64,000 nucleotides of DNA from Falsiroseomonas sp050563545. Its GTDB lineage: Bacteria > Pseudomonadota > Alphaproteobacteria > Acetobacterales > Acetobacteraceae. Each line of letters opens with the position of its first letter. The first letter of the stretch is position 1. This document shows positions 17,264 to 24,998 of the stretch, one piece after another. The notes beneath the pieces are model-generated. The model searched no databases. It was given only the letters and a program-made list of their open reading frames with translations, and was not told where the DNA came from. The stretch is from contig NZ_JBNXUM010000019.1 of NCBI RefSeq assembly GCF_050563545.1, positions 62,001 to 126,000 of the forward strand, given 5' to 3'. Both the position numbers and the translations under genes were made by a program.

Positions 17264-17316
17264 GGCGCGTCTGCTTAGCGAGGCGCCGGGGGCTTGGGAA
17301 GCGCGGGATCGGAACG

Positions 17317-17697
17317 ATGCTCGACGGCGCGAAGCGCTGGGCGAAGGCGATGAAGCGGGACGTGCACGCCGTCTTCCTCGCGGCGCGCCATCCCGCGACG
17401 CCCTGGCACGCCAAGGCCCTGGCGGTCGCCGTCGCGGCCTATGCGCTGTCGCCGATCGACCTGATCCCGGACTTCATCCCCGTGCTGGGCTACCTGGATG
17501 ACCTGCTGATCGTCCCGCTCGGCATCCTCCTGGTGACGCGCCTCGTGCCGCCCGCCGTCATGGCGGAATGCCGCGCGCGGGCAGCGGCCGCGGATCAGCG
17601 CCCGCGCAGCATCGCCGGCGCGGTTGCGATCGTCTCGATATGGCTGGCCGCAGCGGGGCTGCTGCTGTGGTGGCTCTGGCCGTCGCCGGCGCCGTGA
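17317..17697 (+). CDS. DUF1232 (YkvA-like) small membrane protein
   Basis: 126 aa. The core HPATPWHAKALAVAVAAYALSPIDLIPDFIPVLGYLDDLLI is the DUF1232 signature, including the SPIDLIPDFIP motif. A second hydrophobic helix lies at the C-terminus (IVSIWLAAAGLLLWWLW). Function is unknown in the family. The start at 17317 is the only good ATG. Its last 103 bases overlap the convergent DUF305 gene. Confidence 0.85.
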   Translation: MLDGAKRWAKAMKRDVHAVFLAARHPATPWHAKALAVAVAAYALSPIDLIPDFIPVLGYLDDLLIVPLGILLVTRLVPPAVMAECRARAAAADQRPRSIAGAVAIVSIWLAAAGLLLWWLWPSPAP

Positions 17698-18827
17698 AAG
17701 CCGGCGCGCGCCTCGGCACTGCCCTCGCCGAAGGGATCGAGCATGGCGGAGAGCGCGGCCGCGCCGACCGCGAAGCCGCGCGGGATGCCGTGCATCAGCT
17801 CGATCTCGCCGCGCTGGGCGTGCCGCAGCGCATGCGCCATGACACGCAGCCGTGGATCGCCGGCGTTGCGCAGCGCCCAATCCGCCATCTGCACCGCGCC
17901 GAGATGGTGGCGCGTCATGCGCACGACGAAGGCCGCGTCGAATTCGGCGCCCCTCGCGGCGGAGAGGCCCGCCATCTCGGACGGGCCGAGCATCCCCGGC
18001 ATCTCGCCGTGTTCGTCCGGCAGCTCCGCGGCGAACCAGCCGAGATGCCATTGCCGCAGCACGGCGATGTCGCTGGCCTGCGCCGCCGCCATCAGCCGCG
18101 CGAGCGACCGCAGCCGCGGATCCTCCGCGCGCTGCTCCGCCAGCCCTGCGATCGCGATGCCCTGGCGGTGATGGGCCGCCATGCGCCGCATCCAGGCGGC
18201 GTCCTCCGCTCCGCCGCCGTTCGGCGGCCATTCGTGCCCCGACGCGCCGAGCCAGGCCAGCACGCCCAGCACCGCCGCCACCGCGCCGGCACCTGCCGCC
18301 CAGCGCCGCGCGACGCGCCGGTGCGGCGGATGCGGCCGCCGCGCCACCGCGTCGCGCAGCCAGGGATACAGCGGATAGAGCGAGGCCGAGGTCGCGTGCA
18401 CCAGCAGCCCGATCCAGTAGGGCTGCTCCAGCACGAAGACGGGCTGCCAGAACGGCACGATCACGAAGTATTCGGCGGCGGAGGTGAAGATCGCCCAGGG
18501 CAGCGCGACCGCCGCGATCGCGCGCGGCGAGAGCCGCGCCGTCCATCGCCCGGCCAGGCCGAAGAAGACCAATGCCCAGACGAAGTCCGCGCTCTGGTGG
18601 AACAGGATGCCGACGAGGATCACGCTCCAGTCCGGCGCGTCGCGCAGGGCCGCCTGCTGCATCGGGATCGCCGCCACGATCATCCAGTCCAGCCAGGCGT
18701 CGCGCCCGAGCCTGGTCGCGGCGAGCTGCGCGACCAGCGTGGACCATGACGAGGTGATCAGTCCGAGCAGCGCGGCGGCGATCCAGTCGCGGCGCCGCGC
18801 AGCGGTGGTGCGGGAAGGGTGCGTCAT
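17595..18827 (-). CDS. Multi-pass membrane protein with C-terminal DUF305 domain
   Basis: 410 aa. Residues about 12-170 hold several hydrophobic segments (LLGLITSSWSTLVAQL, VILVGILFHQSADFVWALVFFGL and others); another helix at about 196-215 leads to a DUF305 domain with MRRMAAHHRQGIAIAG and VRMTRHHLGAVQMAD, the paired-histidine motifs of this ferritin-like family. The tail of about 45 residues is low complexity with HSSSPAAASH. DUF305 proteins are often tied to copper or other metals, but function is unproven. Start ATG 18827 preferred over GTG 18845; neither has a good ribosome site. Its 3' end overlaps the DUF1232 gene tail to tail. Confidence 0.8.
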   Translation of the reverse strand: MTHPSRTTAARRRDWIAAALLGLITSSWSTLVAQLAATRLGRDAWLDWMIVAAIPMQQAALRDAPDWSVILVGILFHQSADFVWALVFFGLAGRWTARLSPRAIAAVALPWAIFTSAAEYFVIVPFWQPVFVLEQPYWIGLLVHATSASLYPLYPWLRDAVARRPHPPHRRVARRWAAGAGAVAAVLGVLAWLGASGHEWPPNGGGAEDAAWMRRMAAHHRQGIAIAGLAEQRAEDPRLRSLARLMAAAQASDIAVLRQWHLGWFAAELPDEHGEMPGMLGPSEMAGLSAARGAEFDAAFVVRMTRHHLGAVQMADWALRNAGDPRLRVMAHALRHAQRGEIELMHGIPRGFAVGAAALSAMLDPFGEGSAEARAGFHGAGDGQSHHSSSPAAASHIETIATAPAMLRGR

Positions 18828-18910
18828 CGCGCCATGCAGCGCCACGCCACCGCCGTCGTTCCCGGCCCTTCTTTGCCTCAGGCGCCGGCGCCCGCTCCGT
18901 GGGCTTGCCT

Positions 18911-18945
18911 CGCCGGCCTGCTGCCGGCGGGCCGCATTCGCGGCC
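18911..18945. repeat. Two tandem hairpins between the SDR and DUF305 genes
   Basis: CGCCGGC-CTGCT-GCCGGCG (18911-18929) is directly followed by GGCCGC-ATTC-GCGGCC (18930-18945). They lie 22 bases after the SDR stop, so they may end or stabilise the MarR-hydratase-SDR transcript. No T-run is present. Confidence 0.5.
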
Positions 18946-18966
18946 TCGGCCTACGTGGCTCGCCGC

Positions 18967-19725
18967 TTAGACCGGCGGAAGCCTCAGCGCGCCGTCCAGC
19001 CGGATGGTCGATCCGTTCAGCAGCGGGTTGGCCGCGACCGCCAGCACCATGGACGCGAACTCGTCGGGCCGCCCGAGCCGCTGCGGGAAGAGCGGCTGCC
19101 TGCCCAGGCTCTCCCGCGCCTCGGGCGTCAGCGTGTCCATCAGCGGCGTGTGGATCAGCCCGGGTGCGATGGTCACGACGCGCACGCCGAAGCGCGCGAG
19201 CTCGCGCGCCGCCGGCAAGGTCAGCCCCACCACGCCGCCCTTCGACGCGGAATAGGCGGCCTGGCCGATCTGCCCCTCATAGGCCGCGATGGAGGCGGTC
19301 TGCACCACCAGCCCCCGCTCGCCCGTCGGCAGCGGATCGTTGGCGGTCATCCTCGCGGCCGCGAGCCGCAGCAGGTTGAAGGTGCCGATCAGGTTCACCC
19401 GGATGACGCGGGAAAACAGGTCGAGGTCATGCGGCCCGTTCCGGCCCGCCACACGCGCCGCCGGCGCGATGCCGGCGCAGGCGACCGCAATCCGCAGCGG
19501 CGCGAGCTTCGCCGCCTCCTCCACGGCCTTGGCGAGCGGCGCTTCCTCCGCCACGTCGCCCGCGACCGCGATGCCGCCGATGCGCTGCGCCACGGCCTGC
19601 GCATTGGCCTCGTTGATGTCGAAGACCACGACCTTCGCGCCGGCCTTGGCCAGCGCCTCCGCCGTCGCGGCGCCGAGGCCCGACCCGCCGCCGCTGACGA
19701 CCGCCGATGCGCCGTTCAGCTCCAT
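18967..19725 (-). CDS. Short-chain dehydrogenase, 3-hydroxyacyl-CoA dehydrogenase type 2-like
   Basis: 252 aa classical SDR. Cofactor motif SGGGSGLGAATAEAL (about 11-25), an aspartate after strand 2 (VVFDIN) that favours NAD, and the active site S...Y...K in QTASIAAYEGQIGQAAYSASKGG. The sequence around ALAKAGAKVVVFDINEANAQ and the C-terminal GSTIRLDGALRL resemble 17-beta-HSD10-type 3-hydroxyacyl-CoA dehydrogenases. It follows the enoyl-CoA hydratase by three bases, so it likely oxidises the 3-hydroxyacyl-CoA that enzyme makes, before the thiolase on the other strand. Confidence 0.85.
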   Translation of the reverse strand: MELNGASAVVSGGGSGLGAATAEALAKAGAKVVVFDINEANAQAVAQRIGGIAVAGDVAEEAPLAKAVEEAAKLAPLRIAVACAGIAPAARVAGRNGPHDLDLFSRVIRVNLIGTFNLLRLAAARMTANDPLPTGERGLVVQTASIAAYEGQIGQAAYSASKGGVVGLTLPAARELARFGVRVVTIAPGLIHTPLMDTLTPEARESLGRQPLFPQRLGRPDEFASMVLAVAANPLLNGSTIRLDGALRLPPV

Positions 19726-19728
19726 CGC

Positions 19729-20496
19729 TCAGCTCCCCGCCTTGGGCGCGCGCTTGTCGAGGAAGGCCTGCAGCCGCGCCGTCGCCTCGGGCCCGGTCTG
19801 CGCCATCGCCGCGACCAGGCTTTCGACGAAGAGCCCGTCCTCCTCGCTCATGTCCTGGATGCGCGGCAGCGCCTGCAGCACGCCGAGTACCGTCAGCGGC
19901 GCCGCCTCCGCGACCTTCGCCGCCAGCGCCTTCGCCTTCGCCAGCGCACCGCCGGCGGGCTCGACATAGGTGACGAGCCCGACGCGTTCCGCCGCGGCAC
20001 CGTCCAGCGAGCGGCCCGTCAGCATCATGTCGGCCATCCGCGCCGCGCCGACCAGCCGCGCGACATGCACGCTGGCGCCGCCCCCGACGAAGATGCCGCG
20101 CGTGCCTTCCGGCAGCGCGAACATCGCGGTTTCGTCCGCGACGCGGATGTGGCACGCGGTCGCGAGCTCCAGCCCGCCGCCGACGCAGGGGCCGTGGATC
20201 GCCGCGATGGTCGGTACGCGGCCCAGCCGGATGCCGCGGAAGACGCGATGCCATGCGCGGGAGTGGTGGAACACCTCCTCCGCGCTGCGCGCCTTGTGCT
20301 CCGCGAGATCCAGCCCGGCCGAGAAGCAGGGGCCGTGGCCGTGGATCACCATCGCGCGCGCCTCGCGCTGCGCCACGGCAACCCGCGCCTCGATCGCGGC
20401 CAGCAGGGCGTCGTTGATCGCGTTGCGCTTGCCCGGCCGGTTCAGCCCGAGCACCGCGACCGGCCCTTCGAATTCCAGGGTGACGAGATCGTCCAT
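19729..20496 (-). CDS. Enoyl-CoA hydratase/isomerase family protein (crotonase fold)
   Basis: 255 aa. Crotonase features include GPCFSAGLDLAEH (oxyanion hole region, about 55-67), HGPCVGGGLELATACHIRVA (about 100-119) and the PEGTRGIFVGGG segment carrying a catalytic glutamate. It may hydrate an aryl-propenoyl-CoA in beta-oxidative side-chain removal. Start ATG overlaps the MarR stop (TGATG), and the SDR gene follows at once, so all three are co-transcribed. It could instead be a hydratase-lyase giving an aldehyde; the sequence alone does not settle it. Confidence 0.88.
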   Translation of the reverse strand: MDDLVTLEFEGPVAVLGLNRPGKRNAINDALLAAIEARVAVAQREARAMVIHGHGPCFSAGLDLAEHKARSAEEVFHHSRAWHRVFRGIRLGRVPTIAAIHGPCVGGGLELATACHIRVADETAMFALPEGTRGIFVGGGASVHVARLVGAARMADMMLTGRSLDGAAAERVGLVTYVEPAGGALAKAKALAAKVAEAAPLTVLGVLQALPRIQDMSEEDGLFVESLVAAMAQTGPEATARLQAFLDKRAPKAGS

Positions 20497-20978
20497 CAGG
20501 CCCTCGCAATGCGCCTGAGCGCGCTGACCAGCGCGGCGCGTTCGGCCGGCTCGAGCCCGGCGCAGATCTCGTCCTCCACCAGCGCTTCCTGCACGCGGGC
20601 CCGCTTCAGCAGCGCCCGGCCGGCCGGCGTCAGCCGCAGGACGTTCGCGCGGCGGTTCTGTGCGTCCTCGGACCGCTTGATCAGCCCGTCATTCTCGAGC
20701 GTCGCCAGCAGAACTGCCACGTTTGGAGGCTTGATGCGCAGCGCCTCGGCCAGCGCGGCCTGGCGCATGTCGGGCTGGCCTTCCAGCAGCAGCAGCACGG
20801 CCAGGCGGCCTGGCGTCAGGCCGAGCGGCGCCATGGCGCGGTGGAAGGAATCGAAGGCGTTCTGCTGCGCCAGGCGCAGCCAGAAGCCGACACGATCCGA
20901 CAAGGGGGAAAGGTCGGCCGGCTCGCCCTTCGTCTCGGGCGGCGGGGTGGCGTCGGTCCGGCGGCGTAAGGTGGACAT
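20496..20978 (-). CDS. MarR-family transcriptional regulator
   Basis: 160 aa winged-helix protein. The DNA-binding core reads LGLTPGRLAVLLLLEGQPDMRQAALAEALRIKPPNVAVLLATLENDGLIKRSEDAQNRRANVLRLTPAGRALL in outline (about residues 53-122). The start at 20978 is chosen because the upstream in-frame codons from 21053 would read through the promoter. It heads the hydratase-SDR operon and is divergent from the CoA ligase operon, the standard layout for a repressor that is released by a CoA thioester, as CouR does for p-coumaroyl-CoA. The effector is inferred, not shown. Confidence 0.88.
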   Translation of the reverse strand: MSTLRRRTDATPPPETKGEPADLSPLSDRVGFWLRLAQQNAFDSFHRAMAPLGLTPGRLAVLLLLEGQPDMRQAALAEALRIKPPNVAVLLATLENDGLIKRSEDAQNRRANVLRLTPAGRALLKRARVQEALVEDEICAGLEPAERAALVSALRRIARA

Positions 20979-21008
20979 GCTCCCGAGTATGCTGGCGCGA
21001 CTGGCCCC

Positions 21009-21037
21009 TTGGAAGGGGGGCAGAAGCTCAATATTAT
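21009..21037 (+). promoter_or_regulatory. Sigma-70-type promoter for the CoA ligase operon
   Basis: TTGGAA (21009-21014), a 17-base spacer and TATTAT (21032-21037) form a good -35/-10 pair in a locally AT-rich patch. The transcript would start near 21044, about 30 bases before the ATG at 21074. Confidence 0.5.
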
Positions 21038-21048
21038 AGGGTATAACA
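21032..21048. promoter_or_regulatory. Candidate MarR operator
   Basis: TTATA-GGG-TATAA (21034-21046) is a perfect inverted repeat extended by T/A at 21032/21048. It overlaps the predicted -10 box of the forward promoter and lies within the 95-base gap shared with the MarR gene, so one bound dimer could repress both directions. Confidence 0.5.
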
Positions 21049-21073
21049 AACACGCGCCAGTCCGGAGGGATGG

Positions 21074-22918
21074 ATGTCCGCCGCCCCGCAGGTCACCCGT
21101 CGCAGGCTCGGCCCCGGACCCGTGCGGTTCGAGCGGCGCGGGGACGGCTGCCTGATGGTTACCCCCGAAGGCCGGCTCGGCGCCTATCCGCGGCGCCTGA
21201 CGGAACGGCTGGAGCAATGGGCGCGGGTTGTGCCGGAGCGCACGTTGATCGCGCGGCGCGATCCCGCGTTGGCCGGCGACTGGCGCCGGATCACCTATGC
21301 CGACATGCTGGGGAAGGTCCGCGCCGTCAGCCAGGCGCTGCTGGACCGCGGGCTGTCGGCGGAACGGCCGGTCGCAATCCTGTCCGGCAACTGCCTGGAC
21401 CAGGCGGTGCTGACGCTGGCGGCGCTGCATGTCGGCGTGGCGGTGGCGCCGGTCTCACCCTCCTACTCGCTGCTCGCGAAGGACTACGCCAAGCTCCGGC
21501 ACTGTCTCGATCTGCTGACGCCCGGCCTCGTCTTCGCCAATGACGGCCCGCGCTTCGCCGCGGCCATCGAGGCCGTGGTGCCGGCGGACACGGAACTCGT
21601 GGTTGGCACGAACCCGCCAGGCCGCGCCGCGACGTTCTTCGCCGACCTGCTCGCCACCAGGCCCACGCCGGCCGTCGAAGCCGCCGCTGCCGCCGTCGAT
21701 CCCGATGCGCTGGCGAAGGTGCTCTTCACCTCCGGCTCCACCGGCCAGCCCAAGGGCGTGATCAACACCCAGCGCATGCTCTGCTCGAACCAGCAGATGC
21801 TGCTCGAGGCCTTTCCCTTCATGGGCGAGGAGCCGCCGGTGCTGCTGGACTGGCTGCCCTGGCACCACACCTTCGGCGGCAACCACAACATCGGCATCGC
21901 CCTCTACAACGGCGGCACGCTCTACATGGACGACGGGCGTCCGGTGCCCGGCGGCTTCGAGGAATCGCTGCGCAACCTCCGCGAGATCGCGACCTCCATC
22001 TACTTCAACGTCCCCCGCGGCTTCGAGGAGGTGGTGCACCACCTCAAGGCCGACGCCGCGCTGCGCCGCATCTTCTTCTCGCGCGTGCGGATGATGTTCT
22101 ATTCCGCCGCCGGCCTGCCGCAGCATGTCTGGGACGAGCTCGACGCCATGGCGATGGCCGAGCGCGGCGAGAAGATCCCGATGATCACCGGCCTCGGCGC
22201 GACGGAAACCGCCCCCTTCGCGATCTGCGTGCGGGAAGATTATTCAGCCTCCGGCGTCGTCGGCCTGCCCGTACCGGGCGTCGAGCTCAAGCTGGCGCCG
22301 GTTGACGGCAAGATGGAGGCGCGCGTGCGCGGGCCTTCCATCACGCCGGGCTACTGGCGGAACGCCGACGCCACCGCGAAGGCCTTCGACGAGGAAGGAT
22401 GGTACCGCTTCGGCGATGCGCTGGTGCCGATGGATCCTGACGACCTGCACAAGGGGTTCCGGTTCGACGGCCGCATCACCGAGGACTTCAAGCTCTCCAC
22501 AGGCACCTGGGTCAGCGTGGGTCCGCTGCGCGCGCGGCTGATCGCGGGGCTCGCGCCCTATGTGAAGGACGTCGTGATTGCCGCGCCGGACCGCGACGAG
22601 CTCGCTGCCATCCTGCTGCCGGAGATGGAAGCGGTCGCGAAGCTCGTTCCCGCCGGCGAGGATCCCGCGACCCATCCCGGCCTGCGCGCCGAGCTCCGCG
22701 CGAAGCTCGCCGCCCTCGCGAAGACCGCGACCGGCAGCAGCCAGCATGTCGCGCGCGCGACGCTGCTGACCCGGCCGCTCTCGCTCGATGCCGGCGAGAT
22801 CACGGACAAGGGCTCGGTCAACCAGCGCGCTGTGCTGGCCGCCCGCGCCGCGCTTGTCGAGGACCTCTACGCCGAAACGCCGCCCGCCCACGTCATCACC
22901 ATCGGAGGCACGCCATGA
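21074..22918 (+). CDS. Feruloyl-CoA synthase-like acyl-CoA ligase
   Basis: 614 aa AMP-forming ligase. The phosphate loop is FTSGSTGQPKG (218-228), followed by the LPWHHTFGGNHN region typical of feruloyl-CoA synthases, the adenine motif GLGATETAPF, and the C-terminal catalytic lysine in AGEITDKGSVNQ. It would activate a hydroxycinnamate or related carboxylic acid to its CoA thioester. The start at 21074 has GGAGG 5 bases upstream; an out-of-frame ATG at 21070 is rejected. It is first in a ligase-thiolase-thioesterase operon, with ATGA overlap to the thiolase. Exact substrate unknown. Confidence 0.85.
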   Translation: MSAAPQVTRRRLGPGPVRFERRGDGCLMVTPEGRLGAYPRRLTERLEQWARVVPERTLIARRDPALAGDWRRITYADMLGKVRAVSQALLDRGLSAERPVAILSGNCLDQAVLTLAALHVGVAVAPVSPSYSLLAKDYAKLRHCLDLLTPGLVFANDGPRFAAAIEAVVPADTELVVGTNPPGRAATFFADLLATRPTPAVEAAAAAVDPDALAKVLFTSGSTGQPKGVINTQRMLCSNQQMLLEAFPFMGEEPPVLLDWLPWHHTFGGNHNIGIALYNGGTLYMDDGRPVPGGFEESLRNLREIATSIYFNVPRGFEEVVHHLKADAALRRIFFSRVRMMFYSAAGLPQHVWDELDAMAMAERGEKIPMITGLGATETAPFAICVREDYSASGVVGLPVPGVELKLAPVDGKMEARVRGPSITPGYWRNADATAKAFDEEGWYRFGDALVPMDPDDLHKGFRFDGRITEDFKLSTGTWVSVGPLRARLIAGLAPYVKDVVIAAPDRDELAAILLPEMEAVAKLVPAGEDPATHPGLRAELRAKLAALAKTATGSSQHVARATLLTRPLSLDAGEITDKGSVNQRAVLAARAALVEDLYAETPPAHVITIGGTP

Positions 22919-24147
22919 CCGCCCTGCACAATGCCTGGTCCGACGCCTGGCTGCTCGCCGGCGCGCGCACGCCCTTTGCCGATCTCTCGGGCCCGCTGTC
23001 GCAGGTCTCGCCCATCGACCTCGGCATCAAGGCCGCGCGCGCCGCGGTGGAGAAGGCCGGCATCACCGGCGAGGAGATTGGCTACGTCTCTGCCGGCTCC
23101 GTCGCGCAGGCCAGCTTCGACGCCTACATGCTGCCGCGCCACATCGGCCTCTATGCCGGCGCGCCGGTGGAGGTGCCGGCACTGCTCGTTCAGCGGGTCT
23201 GCGGCACCGGGATCGAGGCCATCGTCCAGGCCGCCACCGCCGTGGACCGCCAGGGCGCGGGCTACGCGCTGGCGACAGGTGCGGAGAGCATGAGCCGCAA
23301 CCCCATTGCCGCCTACACCCACCGCAACGGCTTCGGCCTCGGCGCGCCTGTCGAGTTCAAGGATTTCCTGTGGGAGGCGCTGCTCGATCCCGCCTGCGGC
23401 CTATCGATGGGCGGCACGGCTGAGGAACTCGCGAAGCGCCACAACATCTCCCGCGCCGAGGTGGACGCGTTCGCCGCCCGCAGCTTCGACCGCGCGCTGG
23501 CCGCCCAAGCCGCCGGCTTCTTCGCCGACGAGATCGTCCCGGTTGTCACCGAGACCTTCAGGCGCGAGGGCATGCACGACCGCGGCATCGCGATCCCCCG
23601 CAAGCTCGACGCGGTGAAGGCCGACACGCATCCACGCCCGTCTCCGGTGGAAACGCTCGCGAAGATCCGCCCGGCCTTCGGCGGCGTGCAGACCGGCGGC
23701 AATTCCTCGGCCGTGGTGGACGGCGCCGCGGCTGCGATCGTGGCTTCCGGCGCCATGGCGAAGGGGCGCAAGCCGCTCGCAAAGCTCATCGCGTCCTGTG
23801 CCGTGGGCTGCCCGCCGGAGATCATGGGCATCGGCCCCGTGCCGGCGATCCGCGCCCTGCTGGAGCGCGTCGGCCTGACGCTGGCCGACATCGCGCTGGT
23901 CGAGATCAACGAGGCCTTCGGCGCGCAGGTCATGGCCTGCGCCCGCGCGCTCGACCTCGACGAGGCCAGGCTGAACGTGAACGGCGGCGCCATCGCGATC
24001 GGCCATCCGCTGGCCGCGACCGGCGTGCGGCTGTCCGTCACCGTCTCGCGGGAGCTGAAGCGCCGCCGGGCGCGCTACGGCATCGCCGCGGCCTGCATCG
24101 GCGGCGGGCAGGGGATCGCGCTGCTGCTGGAGAACACCGATGCCTGA
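22915..24147 (+). CDS. Acetyl-CoA acetyltransferase family protein (thiolase)
   Basis: 410 aa. The acylated cysteine is C96 in VQRVCGTGIEA; the C-terminal half has NEAFGAQVMACARAL, GGAIAIGHPLAATGVR with the active-site histidine, and CIGGGQGIALL with the second cysteine. It would cleave a beta-ketoacyl-CoA to acetyl-CoA and a shortened acyl-CoA. Placement between a feruloyl-CoA synthase-like ligase and a thioesterase fits beta-oxidative side-chain shortening to a benzoyl-type CoA. It overlaps both neighbours. Confidence 0.9.
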   Translation: MTALHNAWSDAWLLAGARTPFADLSGPLSQVSPIDLGIKAARAAVEKAGITGEEIGYVSAGSVAQASFDAYMLPRHIGLYAGAPVEVPALLVQRVCGTGIEAIVQAATAVDRQGAGYALATGAESMSRNPIAAYTHRNGFGLGAPVEFKDFLWEALLDPACGLSMGGTAEELAKRHNISRAEVDAFAARSFDRALAAQAAGFFADEIVPVVTETFRREGMHDRGIAIPRKLDAVKADTHPRPSPVETLAKIRPAFGGVQTGGNSSAVVDGAAAAIVASGAMAKGRKPLAKLIASCAVGCPPEIMGIGPVPAIRALLERVGLTLADIALVEINEAFGAQVMACARALDLDEARLNVNGGAIAIGHPLAATGVRLSVTVSRELKRRRARYGIAAACIGGGQGIALLLENTDA

Positions 24148-24577
24148 GTCGCCTGCACCGACGCTGGTGAACCGGCGCGCGGTGACCATCGAATGGGGTG
24201 ATTGCGACCCCGCGGGGATCGTCTTCTTTCCCCGCTACTTCGCCATGTTCGACGCCTCCACCGCCGCGCTGTTCCAGGCCGCGCTCGGCATGACCAAGAT
24301 CGCCATGCAGCGCCACTTCAATGCGCTCGGCTTCCCCATGGTGGACACGCGCGCGAAGTTCCACGTGCCCTCGGCCTATGGCGACGAGGTCGTGATCGAA
24401 AGCCGCGTCGCCGCCTTCCGCCGATCCTCCTTCGACGTCGAGCACCGGCTGGTCAGGCCCGGCGCGGTGCTCGGCGTGGAAGGCTTCGAGACGCGCGTCT
24501 GGACCGTGAAGGACGAGGAGGGGCGGATCCGCTCCGCCCCGCTGCCGGCCGAGCTCGTCGCAGCGTTCGCGCGCTGA
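24140..24577 (+). CDS. 4-hydroxybenzoyl-CoA thioesterase-like protein
   Basis: 145 aa hot-dog fold enzyme. The motif WGDCDPAGIVFFPRYF (about 19-34) carries the catalytic aspartate D23, equivalent to D17 of Pseudomonas 4-hydroxybenzoyl-CoA thioesterase. The first eight bases overlap the thiolase end, so it belongs to the operon. It would release a free hydroxybenzoate, the expected final step of non-oxidative side-chain removal. Aromatic specificity is inferred from context. Confidence 0.85.
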   Translation: MPESPAPTLVNRRAVTIEWGDCDPAGIVFFPRYFAMFDASTAALFQAALGMTKIAMQRHFNALGFPMVDTRAKFHVPSAYGDEVVIESRVAAFRRSSFDVEHRLVRPGAVLGVEGFETRVWTVKDEEGRIRSAPLPAELVAAFAR

Positions 24578-24998
24578 TCGGCTTTCCGGCTGGAAGCCGC
24601 TCTCGCGCACCACCGCGGCCCAGCGCCCGCGCTGGCGCGGGATGCGCTCGGCGAAGGCCGCGGGACCGTCGATGGTGGGCAGGAATTCCAGCCGGTCCAG
24701 AGCGTGGCGCACCTCGGCCGCCTGCGGCGCGGGCTGCACGGTCTGGAACAGCGACGCAGGCCTTGGCCGTACGGCGCGATCGCGTCGGAGATCACCGCCA
24801 CCACGAAGGGCACCTGGCCCGCCAGCAGGTCCTGCACCGCCGGCGCCGCGCCGCGATGGGCACGCATGGCCGTCTTCTACCGGCTGGTCGTTTCCTGCCC
24901 CGTCGTTATGAGGGATAACGGTCGCCGTGCAAGCCGATTTGCGCTGGACGCCGGCAAGGACGCGGCACACCATGCCCGCAATGATGGGAGGACCAACC
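24578..24998. other. Interval between thioesterase and binding-protein genes
   Basis: Most of this 421-base stretch is the inverted pseudogene. The last 130 bases contain an AT-richer patch (TTATGAGGGATAACGG near 24905-24920) that may be promoter or operator sequence for the binding-protein gene, and its ribosome site GGGAGGA at 24987-24992. Confidence 0.5.
24579..24867 (-). pseudogene. Broken Bug/TctC-family solute-binding protein remnant
   Basis: Two pieces in different minus frames resemble the intact binding protein at 24999-25991. The 5' piece (RGAAPAVQDLLAGQVPFVVA) matches RGAVPAIQDLIGGRLPMFIG, and the 3' piece (ALDRLEFLPTIDGPAAFAER, then VVRESGFQPE) matches ALDRLEYLPTVSASPAEFAA and IVRESGFQPE. 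About 60 residues between them are missing and the frame shifts. The homology stops right at the thioesterase stop codon, with no stop codon at the normal place. It is inverted relative to the intact gene. Confidence 0.75.

Noticed and set aside
15392..17278. 628-codon plus-strand frame opposite the BMP ATPase and permease
   Set aside because: Arg/Ala/His-rich composition with no motif; the opposite strand encodes clear transporter subunits.
18484..21039. 851-codon plus-strand frame opposite the DUF305-SDR-hydratase-MarR genes
   Set aside because: Shadow of four genuine genes; no hydropathy or motif structure.
21070..21543. Alternative start ATG at 21070 in another frame with 157 codons
   Set aside because: Out of frame with the CoA ligase and not protein-like; the ribosome site spacing also favours 21074.
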